From the NCBI GenBank assembly GCA_037178625.1, contig CM074140.1, positions 930,001 to 994,000 of the forward strand: a stretch of DNA of 64,000 bases, written 5' to 3'. A program made the translations under genes and the position numbers. The DNA is from Skeletonema tropicum. Taxonomy: Eukaryota; Bacillariophyta; Thalassiosirophyceae; Thalassiosirales; Thalassiosiraceae. Position 1 is the stretch's first letter. Each line of letters begins with the position of its first letter. The notes beneath the pieces are model-generated. The model saw only the letters and a list, made by a program, of their open reading frames with translations. It was not told the origin of the DNA and ran no database searches. Shown here piece after piece: positions 10,194-20,002 of the stretch.

Positions 10194-10918
10194 CTAGCCG
10201 CGCAAGCGCGGCTAGCGCTTCGCGTCAGTATGTAATATTTAGTTACACATGTAACATGGTATTATAATTATTCTCTGCTGTAAGTACAGTAAGTAGTATG
10301 AGAATTGCCTCATTCTAATTTACTTATCTGCCTTTCGTTTGCGTGCAGCTCTTGTGGTTTGGCTGTTCATGTTCTCACATGCTTACCACTCGCTCCTGCC
10401 AAAGAAGAAGCTGCACCTCAAGAAGCCACTTCTCATGAATGCTTATGTTGCTTGTACCCACCGTCCAATCTATTCTTGCTCCTACCCTGAACTCGTTGCC
10501 GCTGCAAGAAAAGACGCTTCTACTGGGCACCTGCATCCACTACACTTCTAAAAGTACGATTGTGCACTGTGATAATAATAATTTTTTGTTAATTTTTTGT
10601 GACACTCCCAAACTCAGCCCCCTGAATGTGACACTTTTACCAAACTCAATCAATCCGCTTCGTGTTACATACACCTCAAAATGTGACACTGGGACTGGCT
10701 GTCACATGCCTCGCCAATAGACTTTTAGCACCTAATTCCTACGTATTACTTTGTGTAAATTGAGAAGAAACAACCTCGCCAAAATTGGCGGATATGCTAA
10801 TTTTGGCCAGCAAATTTTGGCTACCTCACTAACTAACGGACAAACGGACATGATATACACACACGCACGCACGCACGCACGCACGCACACGCGCGTCAGG
10901 TTTAGTATATAATATAGA
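10194..10918 (-). mobile_element. Non-autonomous Helitron-like element
   Basis: Read on the minus strand, the element starts TCTATATTATATAC at 10918, preceded by A. It ends in a GCCGCGC-TT-GCGCGGC hairpin followed at once by TAG, forming CTAG at 10197-10194 and followed by T. This matches the Helitron hallmarks: 5'-TC, a GC-rich hairpin close to a 3'-CTRR end, insertion between A and T, and no target duplication or terminal inverted repeats. TGACGCG occurs just inside both ends. At 725 bp it has no helicase and must rely on a relative. An ACGC microsatellite (about 10863-10890) lies near its 5' end. Short frames inside (such as 10305-10720) have no recognisable content. Confidence 0.65.
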
Positions 10919-10930
10919 TCTAGTGTGTTA

Positions 10931-11290
10931 CGTTATTGTTACATTTCGTTACCCACAAATTCGAATCGTTACAAATGTTACATTCGTTTCGAGTCGCACA
11001 GTCATACTACAATCAATTCGATTGATCGAATAAGGCAATGGGCCTGGTTAAGCAATTGAACGGCTAGCGATGCGAAAGAAAAGAAATTGCTTTTAATATC
11101 AACATAAGTAGATTATTGTAGTGGACTTAAATTGCCGCCGACGCACGCCTGCCTTTCGCAGGCATGGGGTCGGCGCTTGAAAATCGATGATGCCTGACTT
11201 CCTGCGGTTACCGCCTCTCTTTCAGCTGGCGTGCAGGCGCCTACACTACTGCTTCTCTCTTATAGCACATTTAGGGCTCTCTCGTTAGAA
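10931..11290. repeat. Dispersed repeat family, copy a (5' truncated)
   Basis: Shares with 11277-11890 the ordered blocks GTTACATTTCGTTACCC, CAATCAATTCGATTGATCGA, and a hairpin around CGCCTGC...GCAGGCATGGGGT, followed by CTTCCTGCGGTTACCGC. Its left end abuts the Helitron-like element, and related sequence (GGGAGGGACCCG) continues left of that element at about 10074, suggesting the Helitron inserted into this copy. Confidence 0.55.
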
Positions 11291-11890
11291 TGCCACACCA
11301 TCCCCCGAATTCTTCGCAAAGGCAGCCCAAAGCGGAGCGGGGAGGGAGTTGTGGGTGAAATGGCGGGAAATCCTTAAGGTCGGAAACGAAAAAATTATTG
11401 CGGGAAGGAATTTTGTTAGGCGAAGTCATTGTTACATTTCGTTACCCAAAAAGTTCGAATCGTTACGAATGTTACAGCGATTCGTTTCGTCCGTACATAC
11501 AATCGTCAATCGTACAAATCAATTCGATTGATCGAGCGAATAAAGCAATGTGATGATGCGGTCTGTCGTGTCTCCACAAACAAAATCGGCCTAAACTCTG
11601 TGTGTTTGTTTGATCACCATGCAATCCGCATCGCTGCTACAGGTTACTACACAATGCTGCCTGTTTGAGCAATGAAATGGCTAGCAATGCGAAAGAGAAG
11701 GATTTTATAGCTTTTTAATAACAACATAGGATAGACGAATCTGCTGCCGACCCCATCGCCTGCCTCTGCAGGCATGGGGTGGGCGTTCGGAAATCAAATC
11801 AAAGAAGCCTGTGACTTCCTAAGGTTGCCGCTCATCTTTCAGCTTCAGCTGCGTGTGCCTATGTACTGCTTTGTCTCTTCTCCTTTACTT
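11277..11890. repeat. Dispersed repeat family, copy b
   Basis: Longest copy in the window. It starts at GTTAGAATGCCACACC and includes ATTATTGCGGGAAGG, GTTACATTTCG and a GC-rich hairpin at about 11746-11777 (ACCCCAT-GCCTGC with GCAGGC-ATGGGGT). An inverted copy lies at 55600-56110. No protein is supported. It may be a solo end or non-autonomous transposon. Confidence 0.6.
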
Positions 11891-11912
11891 GCACACGGTG
11901 CACCCTCTAGTT

Positions 11913-14152
11913 GTGTTACGTACTCTCAGGGGTCAGGGGTGCTAGAGGAACTACTAAAAGAAGCACCTACTGGATTGATTTTTCCCACTGTGTACTAGAG
12001 AGAAAGACTCCTCTTGATGGCCCATCAGACTTACTTTAAAATTTCTGTTACATACTTACACGGACCCTACCTAGTGTTGCCAGCTGATAAACATCATTCT
12101 TTGCTTGGCACTTCGTCTTTTTCTTACATCGAACATTTCGTATTTCATACGATATTTAGAAGAACTTCTTAAAAATCCTGCTGGCAGCTGCGTCCATTGC
12201 ATCCTCGAGGATTTCGTCGCGTCCCTTTTCCTTGAGTGAACTCAACATGTCCTTAGCATTCCTCATGTCATCCAACTTCTTCAGAGGGCCCTCGATCTTT
12301 TCCATATCTCTGATCAATTTAAGCGTCTTTAGACGAACTCCACCCATTTTCTCGCTGAACACAAGCTTGAAGGTTCCTCCTACTTTCTCGGTAATAACAA
12401 TGTTGATATCGCCTTCAATTTTCTCGATGAATTCATTCAACTTTTTCACAATCACTGAAAGTTGAGACACAACAAAAGCAATAACGAGTTGGAGAATCGT
12501 GGTTGCATAGGTAAGAAAAGCACTGCTGATTACTTCCCACTCTGCCTCCCATTGACTGCTGAATGGTTCTTCAGTGCTTGAATCTCCGACATCTGCATTT
12601 CGTTTGCGTTCATTGAACCAAACACAGACCAATTGCACCACCAACACAAATGCTAGGAAGGGGTTTAAAAGCCTGCTCTCTAACATTTCCCTGGATCGAA
12701 ACATGGGAGGTATCATCTTCGAAATAGAACCGTCTGCGACATCTAAAACAGTTTTGTGAGCGCTTTCAATCTTGTCTTCGGCCCCATCAAAGGCCTCCTT
12801 AATATCAGATATGTCAGGAATATCGATCGTAGGGTCAACAGTCCTTAGCAATGTTTCCAGTTTGGTTACTTTGTCTAACTTATCCTGGATTGGAGAGAGG
12901 GCTGCGTCCATGGTATCTTCAGCATTGTTTAACTTTCGGATTGCACCTGTAAATAATGAGCTCACTTTTGATTCCACAGCTTTTTTCTGACCCTCAACTC
13001 GAGACACGAATGCCTCAACTCGTTGGAGGAATCGATCGCGTAGAGGGAGGATGGTGGAGGTGAAGATAAGGATACAACTTACGTAAGGAAAGAAGGTCCG
13101 ATAGATGTCATTATTGGTTGCAAGTACGGCCAAGCTTCCTCCTACATCAGCAATCAGAGCGGCTGTTGGGAGTTTAAGAGACGCAAGGAATTCTGGGAAG
13201 GAGTCAGAGCCAGAATAACTTAGCTGGTCATCCGGAATCCTGGGTAGAGTGATTTTTGGTTCACTGTATTTTGCAATCGCCTTGTCAAGAGCTCCCAAGA
13301 ATTTCAACTCGAGCGGATTTGCTTCAGGGTATTTTTGAGCAAGAGATTTCTGCTCTTCTTCTTCTTCTTCTTTCGTCAACACTTCTTCATCAGAACTTTC
13401 ATCGGTGTTCATTGAACCATAATTTGCACCCTGTTGTTGACCTTCCTCTAGCTCAACATCGGAGACTGGAGCATACTCATTTTTCACTGATACCGATAAC
13501 ATCTTGCTCTTTGCTTGGAAGTATTACTTAATAGGAGAATGAAATTTGGAAAAAATGACGGAAAGATAGAGAAAAGGATTCAAAAATGCCAACAATTTTG
13601 CAGGAAGTCTGTCATAAGATCTAAGTTAAAAAGTGTAGGTAAAGACTTGTAAAGACTTCGGACGCCTTCGCAGCCGTTTGACACCGAAGTACGGGCACCA
13701 ACCCGATATTTGTGTGAACGGAGGTGTTCTAAACAAGGTGTGTTTCACAATAGTTAAGTAATTAGTTTATGAAGTAAGCCATGTGTTTACTCTACGTCTG
13801 CACAAATAATGTTTGATGTTGGGTGTTCAATACTTTCACTTATCCAAGATTGCGGCGTTGACGAAAAGACGATAGGTACGAAAGTATCTACACTAAGCCA
13901 TTCCTGCTGTCATTGGTTTCTGCCAGGACCAGGGCAGGACCGTCCGTCCGTCAACACACAAGTTGTTAAAAGTAAATAAAGGGGGTTTACTTTTCAGTCT
14001 ATTGTTGTTGTTGAAACGCAGGTACCGACATTTACGAGGAGTTATATGAATAACAAGTATTTGCAAGTATTGGGCACCTCTTGATACTAGATATAATCAC
14101 TGCGAGGAACTATTTACAATGGCGGTGGTAATATGACACCAACGATGTAAAC
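11913..14152. repeat. Segmental direct duplication, right copy
   Basis: Same-orientation copy of 5675-7944. Most differences are small indels in the non-coding flanks, for example a shorter spacer near 13830 and an extra CTACTAAAAGAAG near 11953. The gene inside is intact. Confidence 0.9.
12156..13502 (-). CDS. Multi-pass membrane protein, paralogue B (448 aa)
   Basis: ATG at 13502, same length and layout as the protein at 5902-7248. Residues 1-260 are identical to paralogue A. About fourteen substitutions lie in residues 261-448, several of them changing charge (for example G-to-E and E-to-L in the tail). The third hydrophobic segment reads LAFVLVVQLV here and LACVLFIQLV in A. This uneven spread suggests gene conversion over the first half, or relaxed constraint on the tail. 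Function unknown. Identical 5' flanks predict similar expression. Confidence 0.75.
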   Translation of the reverse strand: MLSVSVKNEYAPVSDVELEEGQQQGANYGSMNTDESSDEEVLTKEEEEEEQKSLAQKYPEANPLELKFLGALDKAIAKYSEPKITLPRIPDDQLSYSGSDSFPEFLASLKLPTAALIADVGGSLAVLATNNDIYRTFFPYVSCILIFTSTILPLRDRFLQRVEAFVSRVEGQKKAVESKVSSLFTGAIRKLNNAEDTMDAALSPIQDKLDKVTKLETLLRTVDPTIDIPDISDIKEAFDGAEDKIESAHKTVLDVADGSISKMIPPMFRSREMLESRLLNPFLAFVLVVQLVCVWFNERKRNADVGDSSTEEPFSSQWEAEWEVISSAFLTYATTILQLVIAFVVSQLSVIVKKLNEFIEKIEGDINIVITEKVGGTFKLVFSEKMGGVRLKTLKLIRDMEKIEGPLKKLDDMRNAKDMLSSLKEKGRDEILEDAMDAAASRIFKKFF

Positions 14153-14309
14153 CAGGCTAGTGTAAACATGTTCATTCTTGATCATTGGAGAGTACGATAC
14201 AATCGTTGGGAAGGAGACAAAATCTCTCTTCAATCTCTTCCGAACATTTCCCACTAGCTATTACGAAAGATTTCTATTATTTAAGATGTACCTAATCCCA
14301 ATGCATCAC

Positions 14310-16301
14310 TCAAAAGTCGTCAATGAAGCAGCCCGATTCCACTCCCTTCAATGCATATTCAAAGCCATCTACTAGAGCATTCAAACTAGCACTGATAATA
14401 TTCCTGTCGACGCTGACAGTAGTCCATTGCTGGTCTGTGCAATTATCTTTGAACTCAATCATGACTCGAGTTGCAGCTGCTGTGGCGGATGCTGGATCAA
14501 GGATACGGACTTTGTAGTCAATTAGTTGAAGTGTTTCCAGTCCTGGATAAGAAGGTACAAGAGCTTTCTTGAGTGCATTTGCTAAGGCGTCAACTGGACC
14601 ATTACCTTCAGCTACCTCGAGACGATCCAGGAAGTCATCTTCATGATTGGGATCATCGAGCACGCGAACGTTCACGGTGGCCCTTGCAAGATTGGTTTTG
14701 GCACTTGTGGATTTGTCGTTCTCCATCTTTGACATTACACGACTTGCGCTATCAACGTCGGTATCATAGACCTGTGCAGTATAGTCTAGCACTCGAAAAG
14801 GCAGACAGTAATTCTGTGTTGAGTGCAATATCATCAGTTCTACGCTTGCATCAGCCCCTTCAAAGGTATATCCCATGCTTTCTAATTGCTTCACTCTGTC
14901 CAAAATGACTAGAGATCGTTCAGCCACGGTGTTCTCGTCAACATCCATTTCAAGTTTCTTCATCTTGCCAAGAATATTTTGCCTGCCACTTAGTTCAGAA
15001 ATCAACACTCTCAGCTTATTTCCAACCTTTGAAGGATCCACGTGCTGATAACTATCTGGACTGCGTTCTAACGCTGCCACGTGAAGACCACCCTTGTGAG
15101 CAAACGCGCTACTCCCGACGAATGGTGCTCCTCTATCTGGCGTACGGTTCAACGTTTCATCCAAGAATCTTGAAAGGGATGTTATTTCATCCAAGTTGTC
15201 ATTGCAAGTCATTTTAGAATCCACATGCAATGCCAAAGAGGGCACAATGGAGCACAAATCAGCATTTCCAGTGCGTTCTCCAATACCATTCACCGTTCCT
15301 TGAATCAAACCCACTCCAGCCTTTGCACCAGTCAACGAATTTGCCACCGCCAAGCCACAGTCATTATGACAATGGATACCAATAGTTGCCACATTTCCAA
15401 ACTTCTCCACAGTTTCCTTCGTGATTTCATCCACCTCCCAAGGCATTGAACCCCCATTCGTATCACACATTACCAACACTTTGGCACCAGCTTTCACTGC
15501 TGCATCACAACATTTCAACGTATACTCTTTATCAAACTTGAATCCATCAAAGTAATGCTCCAGGTCCACCATAACATCAATTCCCAAACTAGTCAAGTAA
15601 GAAACTGAATCCGAAATCATCTCGAGATTTTCAGTCGGGTCGGCACGGATAATATCCGTAACCTGCCACAAATGTGCCTTGGCCACAATACAAACCGTAG
15701 GTGCACCACACTCTACCAACTTTTTGATCTGAGCATCATCCTTCGCTTGAATTCCCTTGCGACGGGTGGACCCAAACGCTACCAACTTACTCTTGGTCTT
15801 GGCGTCCAATTCCGTTTGAGCACGGCGAAAGAACTCTTCATCTTTAGGGTTGGATCCGGGCCACCCCGCCTCGATGTAATCGACGTTGAATGCCGAGAGG
15901 CGTTGGGATATTTTGAGTTTATCGGCACAAGAGACGGAGATGGATTCCATTTGTGTTCCGTCGCGGAGGGTGGTGTCGTAGACTATAACGTTGGTTGGAC
16001 CACGGATTGGTCCGTTGGTGAGAAGTTGTTGGGTCATCTGTTGAATATCGTCTTCTTGATATCCTGGTGGGAGCGATGAGGTGGAAGATTCTGATTCGAA
16101 ATCTTGTTTGATCCACTCATCGGTTGCAGTGGCTGTATTCTCGCTGGGTACTGTGATGGCTTCATTATCGGGCCGCTGCTCATTTAGAGATGTGATGGCG
16201 GTTCTCGTTCTTATAGTGCCCGGGATGAAAGATTCGACGGAGCCCAATAGAAGGATAGTAGCGGTGGCTATGGCCGCTTGGGCTTGTATTTGGCTGATCA
16301 T
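14310..16301 (-). CDS. cimA: Citramalate synthase (CimA type), probably plastid-targeted
   Basis: 663 aa, single exon, ATG at 16301. This is an HMGL-like/LeuA family enzyme that would condense acetyl-CoA with pyruvate to (R)-citramalate, the threonine-independent entry to isoleucine. Residues 104-117 hold VYDTTLRDGTQ (metal and substrate binding), followed by EAGWPGSNPKDEEFF and AFGSTRRKG, wording typical of citramalate synthase rather than LeuA. The HxH metal site is in IGIHCHNDCGLA. Residues about 500-650 look like the LeuA allosteric dimer domain, so end-product feedback is likely. The N-terminus has a hydrophobic leader ending SVESFIPG, a Ser-Phe step as in diatom bipartite plastid signals. 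Isopropylmalate synthase is the main alternative, but the motif wording favours CimA. Confidence 0.82.
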   Translation of the reverse strand: MISQIQAQAAIATATILLLGSVESFIPGTIRTRTAITSLNEQRPDNEAITVPSENTATATDEWIKQDFESESSTSSLPPGYQEDDIQQMTQQLLTNGPIRGPTNVIVYDTTLRDGTQMESISVSCADKLKISQRLSAFNVDYIEAGWPGSNPKDEEFFRRAQTELDAKTKSKLVAFGSTRRKGIQAKDDAQIKKLVECGAPTVCIVAKAHLWQVTDIIRADPTENLEMISDSVSYLTSLGIDVMVDLEHYFDGFKFDKEYTLKCCDAAVKAGAKVLVMCDTNGGSMPWEVDEITKETVEKFGNVATIGIHCHNDCGLAVANSLTGAKAGVGLIQGTVNGIGERTGNADLCSIVPSLALHVDSKMTCNDNLDEITSLSRFLDETLNRTPDRGAPFVGSSAFAHKGGLHVAALERSPDSYQHVDPSKVGNKLRVLISELSGRQNILGKMKKLEMDVDENTVAERSLVILDRVKQLESMGYTFEGADASVELMILHSTQNYCLPFRVLDYTAQVYDTDVDSASRVMSKMENDKSTSAKTNLARATVNVRVLDDPNHEDDFLDRLEVAEGNGPVDALANALKKALVPSYPGLETLQLIDYKVRILDPASATAAATRVMIEFKDNCTDQQWTTVSVDRNIISASLNALVDGFEYALKGVESGCFIDDF

Positions 16302-16707
16302 CTTGCTGCTTACTTAGACTTATTATTGCTTATTGCACTTGACTCGTCTTGATATTGCAGTTTTGTGCAGATAGAACGCTTTCTACGCCGCTTCTTTGTC
16401 TTTGAAGTTGATTTGTGCGGCCATCAATGAAATTTCGGCAGCACATAGCTGTAAGTAAACTCAAAAGAAGTGAAACTGTGCAAGTTCAAAGTTCAAGTAT
16501 GGAAGTATTTGTTATGTGGTAAATATGTAATTATTTTCTCTTGCATTGATCTATTTCCAAAAGGAATAGATATCGTTTTGCTTACACCTAATGTCTGACT
16601 GCACGCTCCGCCCGCTCATTGTCTTTCGGTATCTTTTCCATCAGCCACATAAAAGTATCAGATGGAAAAGATCTTAAAGTGTATGCTGGTGATATGATAA
16701 AAATGAC
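16302..16707. other. Divergent promoter region
   Basis: Lies between the 5' ends of the citramalate synthase gene and the membrane protein at 16708. A near-inverted repeat, ATCTTTTCCATC facing GATGGAAAAGATC, occurs at about 16629-16672. Otherwise I see nothing. Confidence 0.4.
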
Positions 16708-17298
16708 ATGATTTGCCATCTAATCTGCATCCTTGTCTACGATCAGATATGCATTGATGCCTTGAACTCAAAAGATGATGATAGCTCAACATGTGGCAGT
16801 CAAGAAGTGGTCATTGATTGGTTCAACACGCTTCTTAACTACGCTCTAATCATTGCCAACGTGGCTGCCATAGTAGTGTTATCGATGCCTGGACAACGCA
16901 ACGCTGCATATTTACCTACAAGATTCGCAACATCCATTTGTCTCATATTTGTCGTAGCATTTCAACTAAGCCTATGTCTTTTCATAGTTGATTGTGTCGG
17001 CGTCTCTATAATATGGAGTTCTATGTTCGGCTGGCTTCTCATGTGCATGCGGACTTTTCCCACATCATCAGCTCGCATTCAGTCGATTACAACCATGACA
17101 ACACCTAAACAATTCACTGTGGCAAGAGCTGTTTCGTTTCTGGATTGCGGAGCTATTGTTTTCTACGCAGTAGTATTGGAAATAATTAGCACTATTGCCC
17201 ATTGTCTAGCGGTAGTCATGGGTGTAATGCTATGGAAGGCGGCAAGTTGGTCAAACAAATTCAGCAACAAGACTGAAACGAGGGAAAAATCAAATTGA
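16708..17298 (+). CDS. Small multi-pass membrane protein (196 aa), unknown
   Basis: ATG at 16708. Predicted membrane segments lie near residues 40-60, 73-97, 97-113 and 140-172, with a Lys/Asn/Thr-rich tail. Cys residues are frequent in the segments. No family recognised. The gene converges on the GH5 gene, whose stop is 100 nt away. It could be a tetraspan-type endomembrane protein, but no diagnostic motif is present. Confidence 0.55.
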   Translation: MICHLICILVYDQICIDALNSKDDDSSTCGSQEVVIDWFNTLLNYALIIANVAAIVVLSMPGQRNAAYLPTRFATSICLIFVVAFQLSLCLFIVDCVGVSIIWSSMFGWLLMCMRTFPTSSARIQSITTMTTPKQFTVARAVSFLDCGAIVFYAVVLEIISTIAHCLAVVMGVMLWKAASWSNKFSNKTETREKSN

Positions 17299-17402
17299 AT
17301 TGCAGATAGTTGAACAAACATAACATTCCATATCTACTATATACCACAAAAATGTTTTCGTCTCTCTGCATAATGACGAAGCTTTACAATCTATAACATA
17401 CT

Positions 17403-19504
17403 CTAAATTGAACCGTCTTCAGGCTCTCCTGTTGCTGGGATGTGATCACCACAATGAAACAACTCTTCATCCGGTTGTGGCAATACTCCCATTAGATAAA
17501 GTAAATGTTTCAATGACCACGCCGATCGAAAAGCGCCTCCATACGGCATTTTATACGACCACCAGAACAATTCCACATCTGCAGCAGCTGCCACACTCAC
17601 TTGTGTGTCAAGCATCATCTTTAACGTTGTGGCATCATTGCAGGCATGTCGTACAGAGTGATGAGTCGATGCCGAGAACTCTGCAGACGCTAACCTCAGT
17701 CCTACTTCACATTCCTTTTCAATAGTAGAACGATAGACGGATGCCCATGCACCACACTTTCCAATTACCTGTTCACGGTGCTCCTCGTCAGAGCAAGCGA
17801 AGCGACCAGTTGGAGGACCTTCTACTGCTCCTGAGCATTGTGGGCCCCATGCATAATAGTGATGAATATCTAACACTGCCCATTTTGCTCGTTCCTCTGG
17901 CGTTGTAGAAGCACGCCACCAAGATCCAAATAGATGCATAGGAGCCTGGTTTAGGCCATAATCAGGTTTTATCTCTTGTTTCGGCAAAACTTCCGATGGA
18001 AACAAACTCTCGTGTACATTGACATGTAATTCTTTGCCCATGGATGGGAGGCTTGATTGGCGATATGCATCAATTGCGTCGCGTAGCCAAAGCATCACGC
18101 GTAGATGGGCCCCGTCAGGTACCTTAGTCAACTGAGGCTTAGATTCCAAGCCAGCATTCAACTCATTCAAATATTCAGCTGCTTTATCCGAAGGAAGAGG
18201 CGGCAAGAACGTTTCTCTATCGGTGCGAACCGGAGGATTACCATTGTAGAGTGTTGCCAAATGAGCAGGCTCATTCATAGGACTCAAAGCACGGAATCCT
18301 CGGAACGCATGTGGATCTATCACCGCCAAGCTCTCCAAATAGGCAATAAAATTTTTCAGTATTTGTCTCCCCACATCAGGCGTTTCTCCCTTATCCAAGG
18401 CTGGAACGTCACCGTGCGTCCAGAACCGACTGTAACGAGGCCAAACACCACTGAATGTCCCAATAGACGTCCCACCAGGATAGGTGTGAATGTCAAGCGT
18501 TGCACCAATGCCGTGATCAGCACAAGCACGTAAGAAACGTTGCACTAAACCCCGGGGGATAGCTGGCCAGCGAACGTCTTCGTAAAAAGGATCAATACAA
18601 GTATACTTTTCCAAAACTTCCTCGTCATCCATATAGATCCAATTGTCATCGTCATCTGGGTCTGTTTCATTCTTTGTAACTAGGTGAACATCGGGATCAA
18701 TGTCAGTGTCGGTCCAACACCATGAGACTGGAACCCTAACATGCTTGATACCAAGAGATGCCATTGTTCCCAACTCTTTTTCAAAATCAATGTAACTCGA
18801 CCTAAACGCGTGTATTGTTCTAATAGCCTTGCCCCACGGTCCTAGTGACTTCTTTCGGTCGTTTGGATATCCTCCAAGTGTGGATTGTGTTTCATCGTCT
18901 TTGTCCATTTCCTCTTTGTAATGTTGGGCTAGACCAGACAACAAATCTGGAAGTTTCTCGTCGTTAGTTCAGAGCCAACAGCTGTAAGAGTAAACGGGTA
19001 TAGGTAACAATTTATAACCACTCACCAGTCTCACTATTCCATCTAGGACCTGTGGAACTATCCAAGTGTAACGGAGGTAAACATGCAGCAGCTACGGCAT
19101 CATCAGGGCTGGCTACCTCTACAGCACCATTGTCGCCAACGTAAAACCAATCTTCGAGGGACAGCTGGTATGAACACATCATGACGTGAGATGTGAGTTA
19201 GATGACGGTGAATGGTGTGATTTTGCATAGAAATGAAACAAGCTAGTCATCTTACCCATGATCCAAGATTAACTCCGGCTGGCATCGGCACATTGATGTG
19301 ACGGTGTTGATTCTTGGTTGTCAATACATTTTCCTTGCCATCATTCTGCCCAGGATATGCAAGAAGTGGTGATGCAATGAGTAGTGCGATGAACAGTAAG
19401 CCAATGATGCAGATAATACGATTGCGTTCTTTTTCATTCTGTTTGGAACCGTTCTGGGCAGATTCCTCGTCGTCGCCGACGCTGATGGATTGGTAGGCTG
19501 TCAT
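17403..19504 (-). CDS. Glycoside hydrolase family 5-like, type II membrane protein (643 aa)
   Basis: Three exons: 19504-19256, 19164-19026 and 18946-17403, with introns of 91 and 79 nt (donors GTAAGA and GTGAGT; phases 0 and 1). The reading frame is continuous across both. The start is the ATG at 19504. Residues 30-50 form a signal anchor after an acidic cytosolic head. The lumenal domain starts at PAGVNLGSW (split by intron 1), the entry strand of fungal-type exo-beta-1,3-glucanases. VPVSWCW (201-207), DIHTYPGG, SPMNEPAHL with acid/base Glu about 355, DIHHYYAW (490-497) and SAEFSAS with probable nucleophile Glu about 552 follow in GH5 order. Expected role: hydrolysis or transglycosylation of beta-glucan (chrysolaminarin or wall glucan) in the secretory route or at the surface. 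Substrate is inferred. Confidence 0.8.
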
Positions 19505-20002
19505 GGTTGGAGATTGTGCTGTCTTCCGTTGCTTGGCTGTGACGGACACTACTATCCTACTCTAGCATAGCTTGATGTGCCCCTTCCCCGCCGGCGTGTG
19601 CCGGCGTTTGTAAAAAATCTTTGATGGGCAAGCTACTGCAAGAAAGATCTTTCGTTCAAAAAATATCTTACTCCAAAATGAGAAATCCAATGCCCATCTA
19701 TTTATCCTCCTTCTCCATCCTTGTTCGTCGCTGGCATTTGTCATTTGTTGCGAGTTGCTCTTCTGCTGTCTGGAGCAAGACATTGTCAGGCAATCTTGAT
19801 TTAGGCTTAGGCCCTCCTATCTCTGCTCGCGAGCAAGAAACAGAAATGATAGCACAGCCCTGCAAAAGTAGTAGGTGCCACTCCTCACATCACACCATAA
19901 TATGCTGAATCAAATTTGGACATCGTGGGTCGTGCAGAGCACTCAAATGGCGCCGAGAAATCATGGATATTTTGTGACAGTGTGGTTAAATAAATAAATA
20001 TA
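19505..20002. other. Intergenic, GH5 promoter and asparaginase 3' side
   Basis: A short GCCGGCG inverted repeat lies at about 19589-19606. No further gene is supported. Confidence 0.4.
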
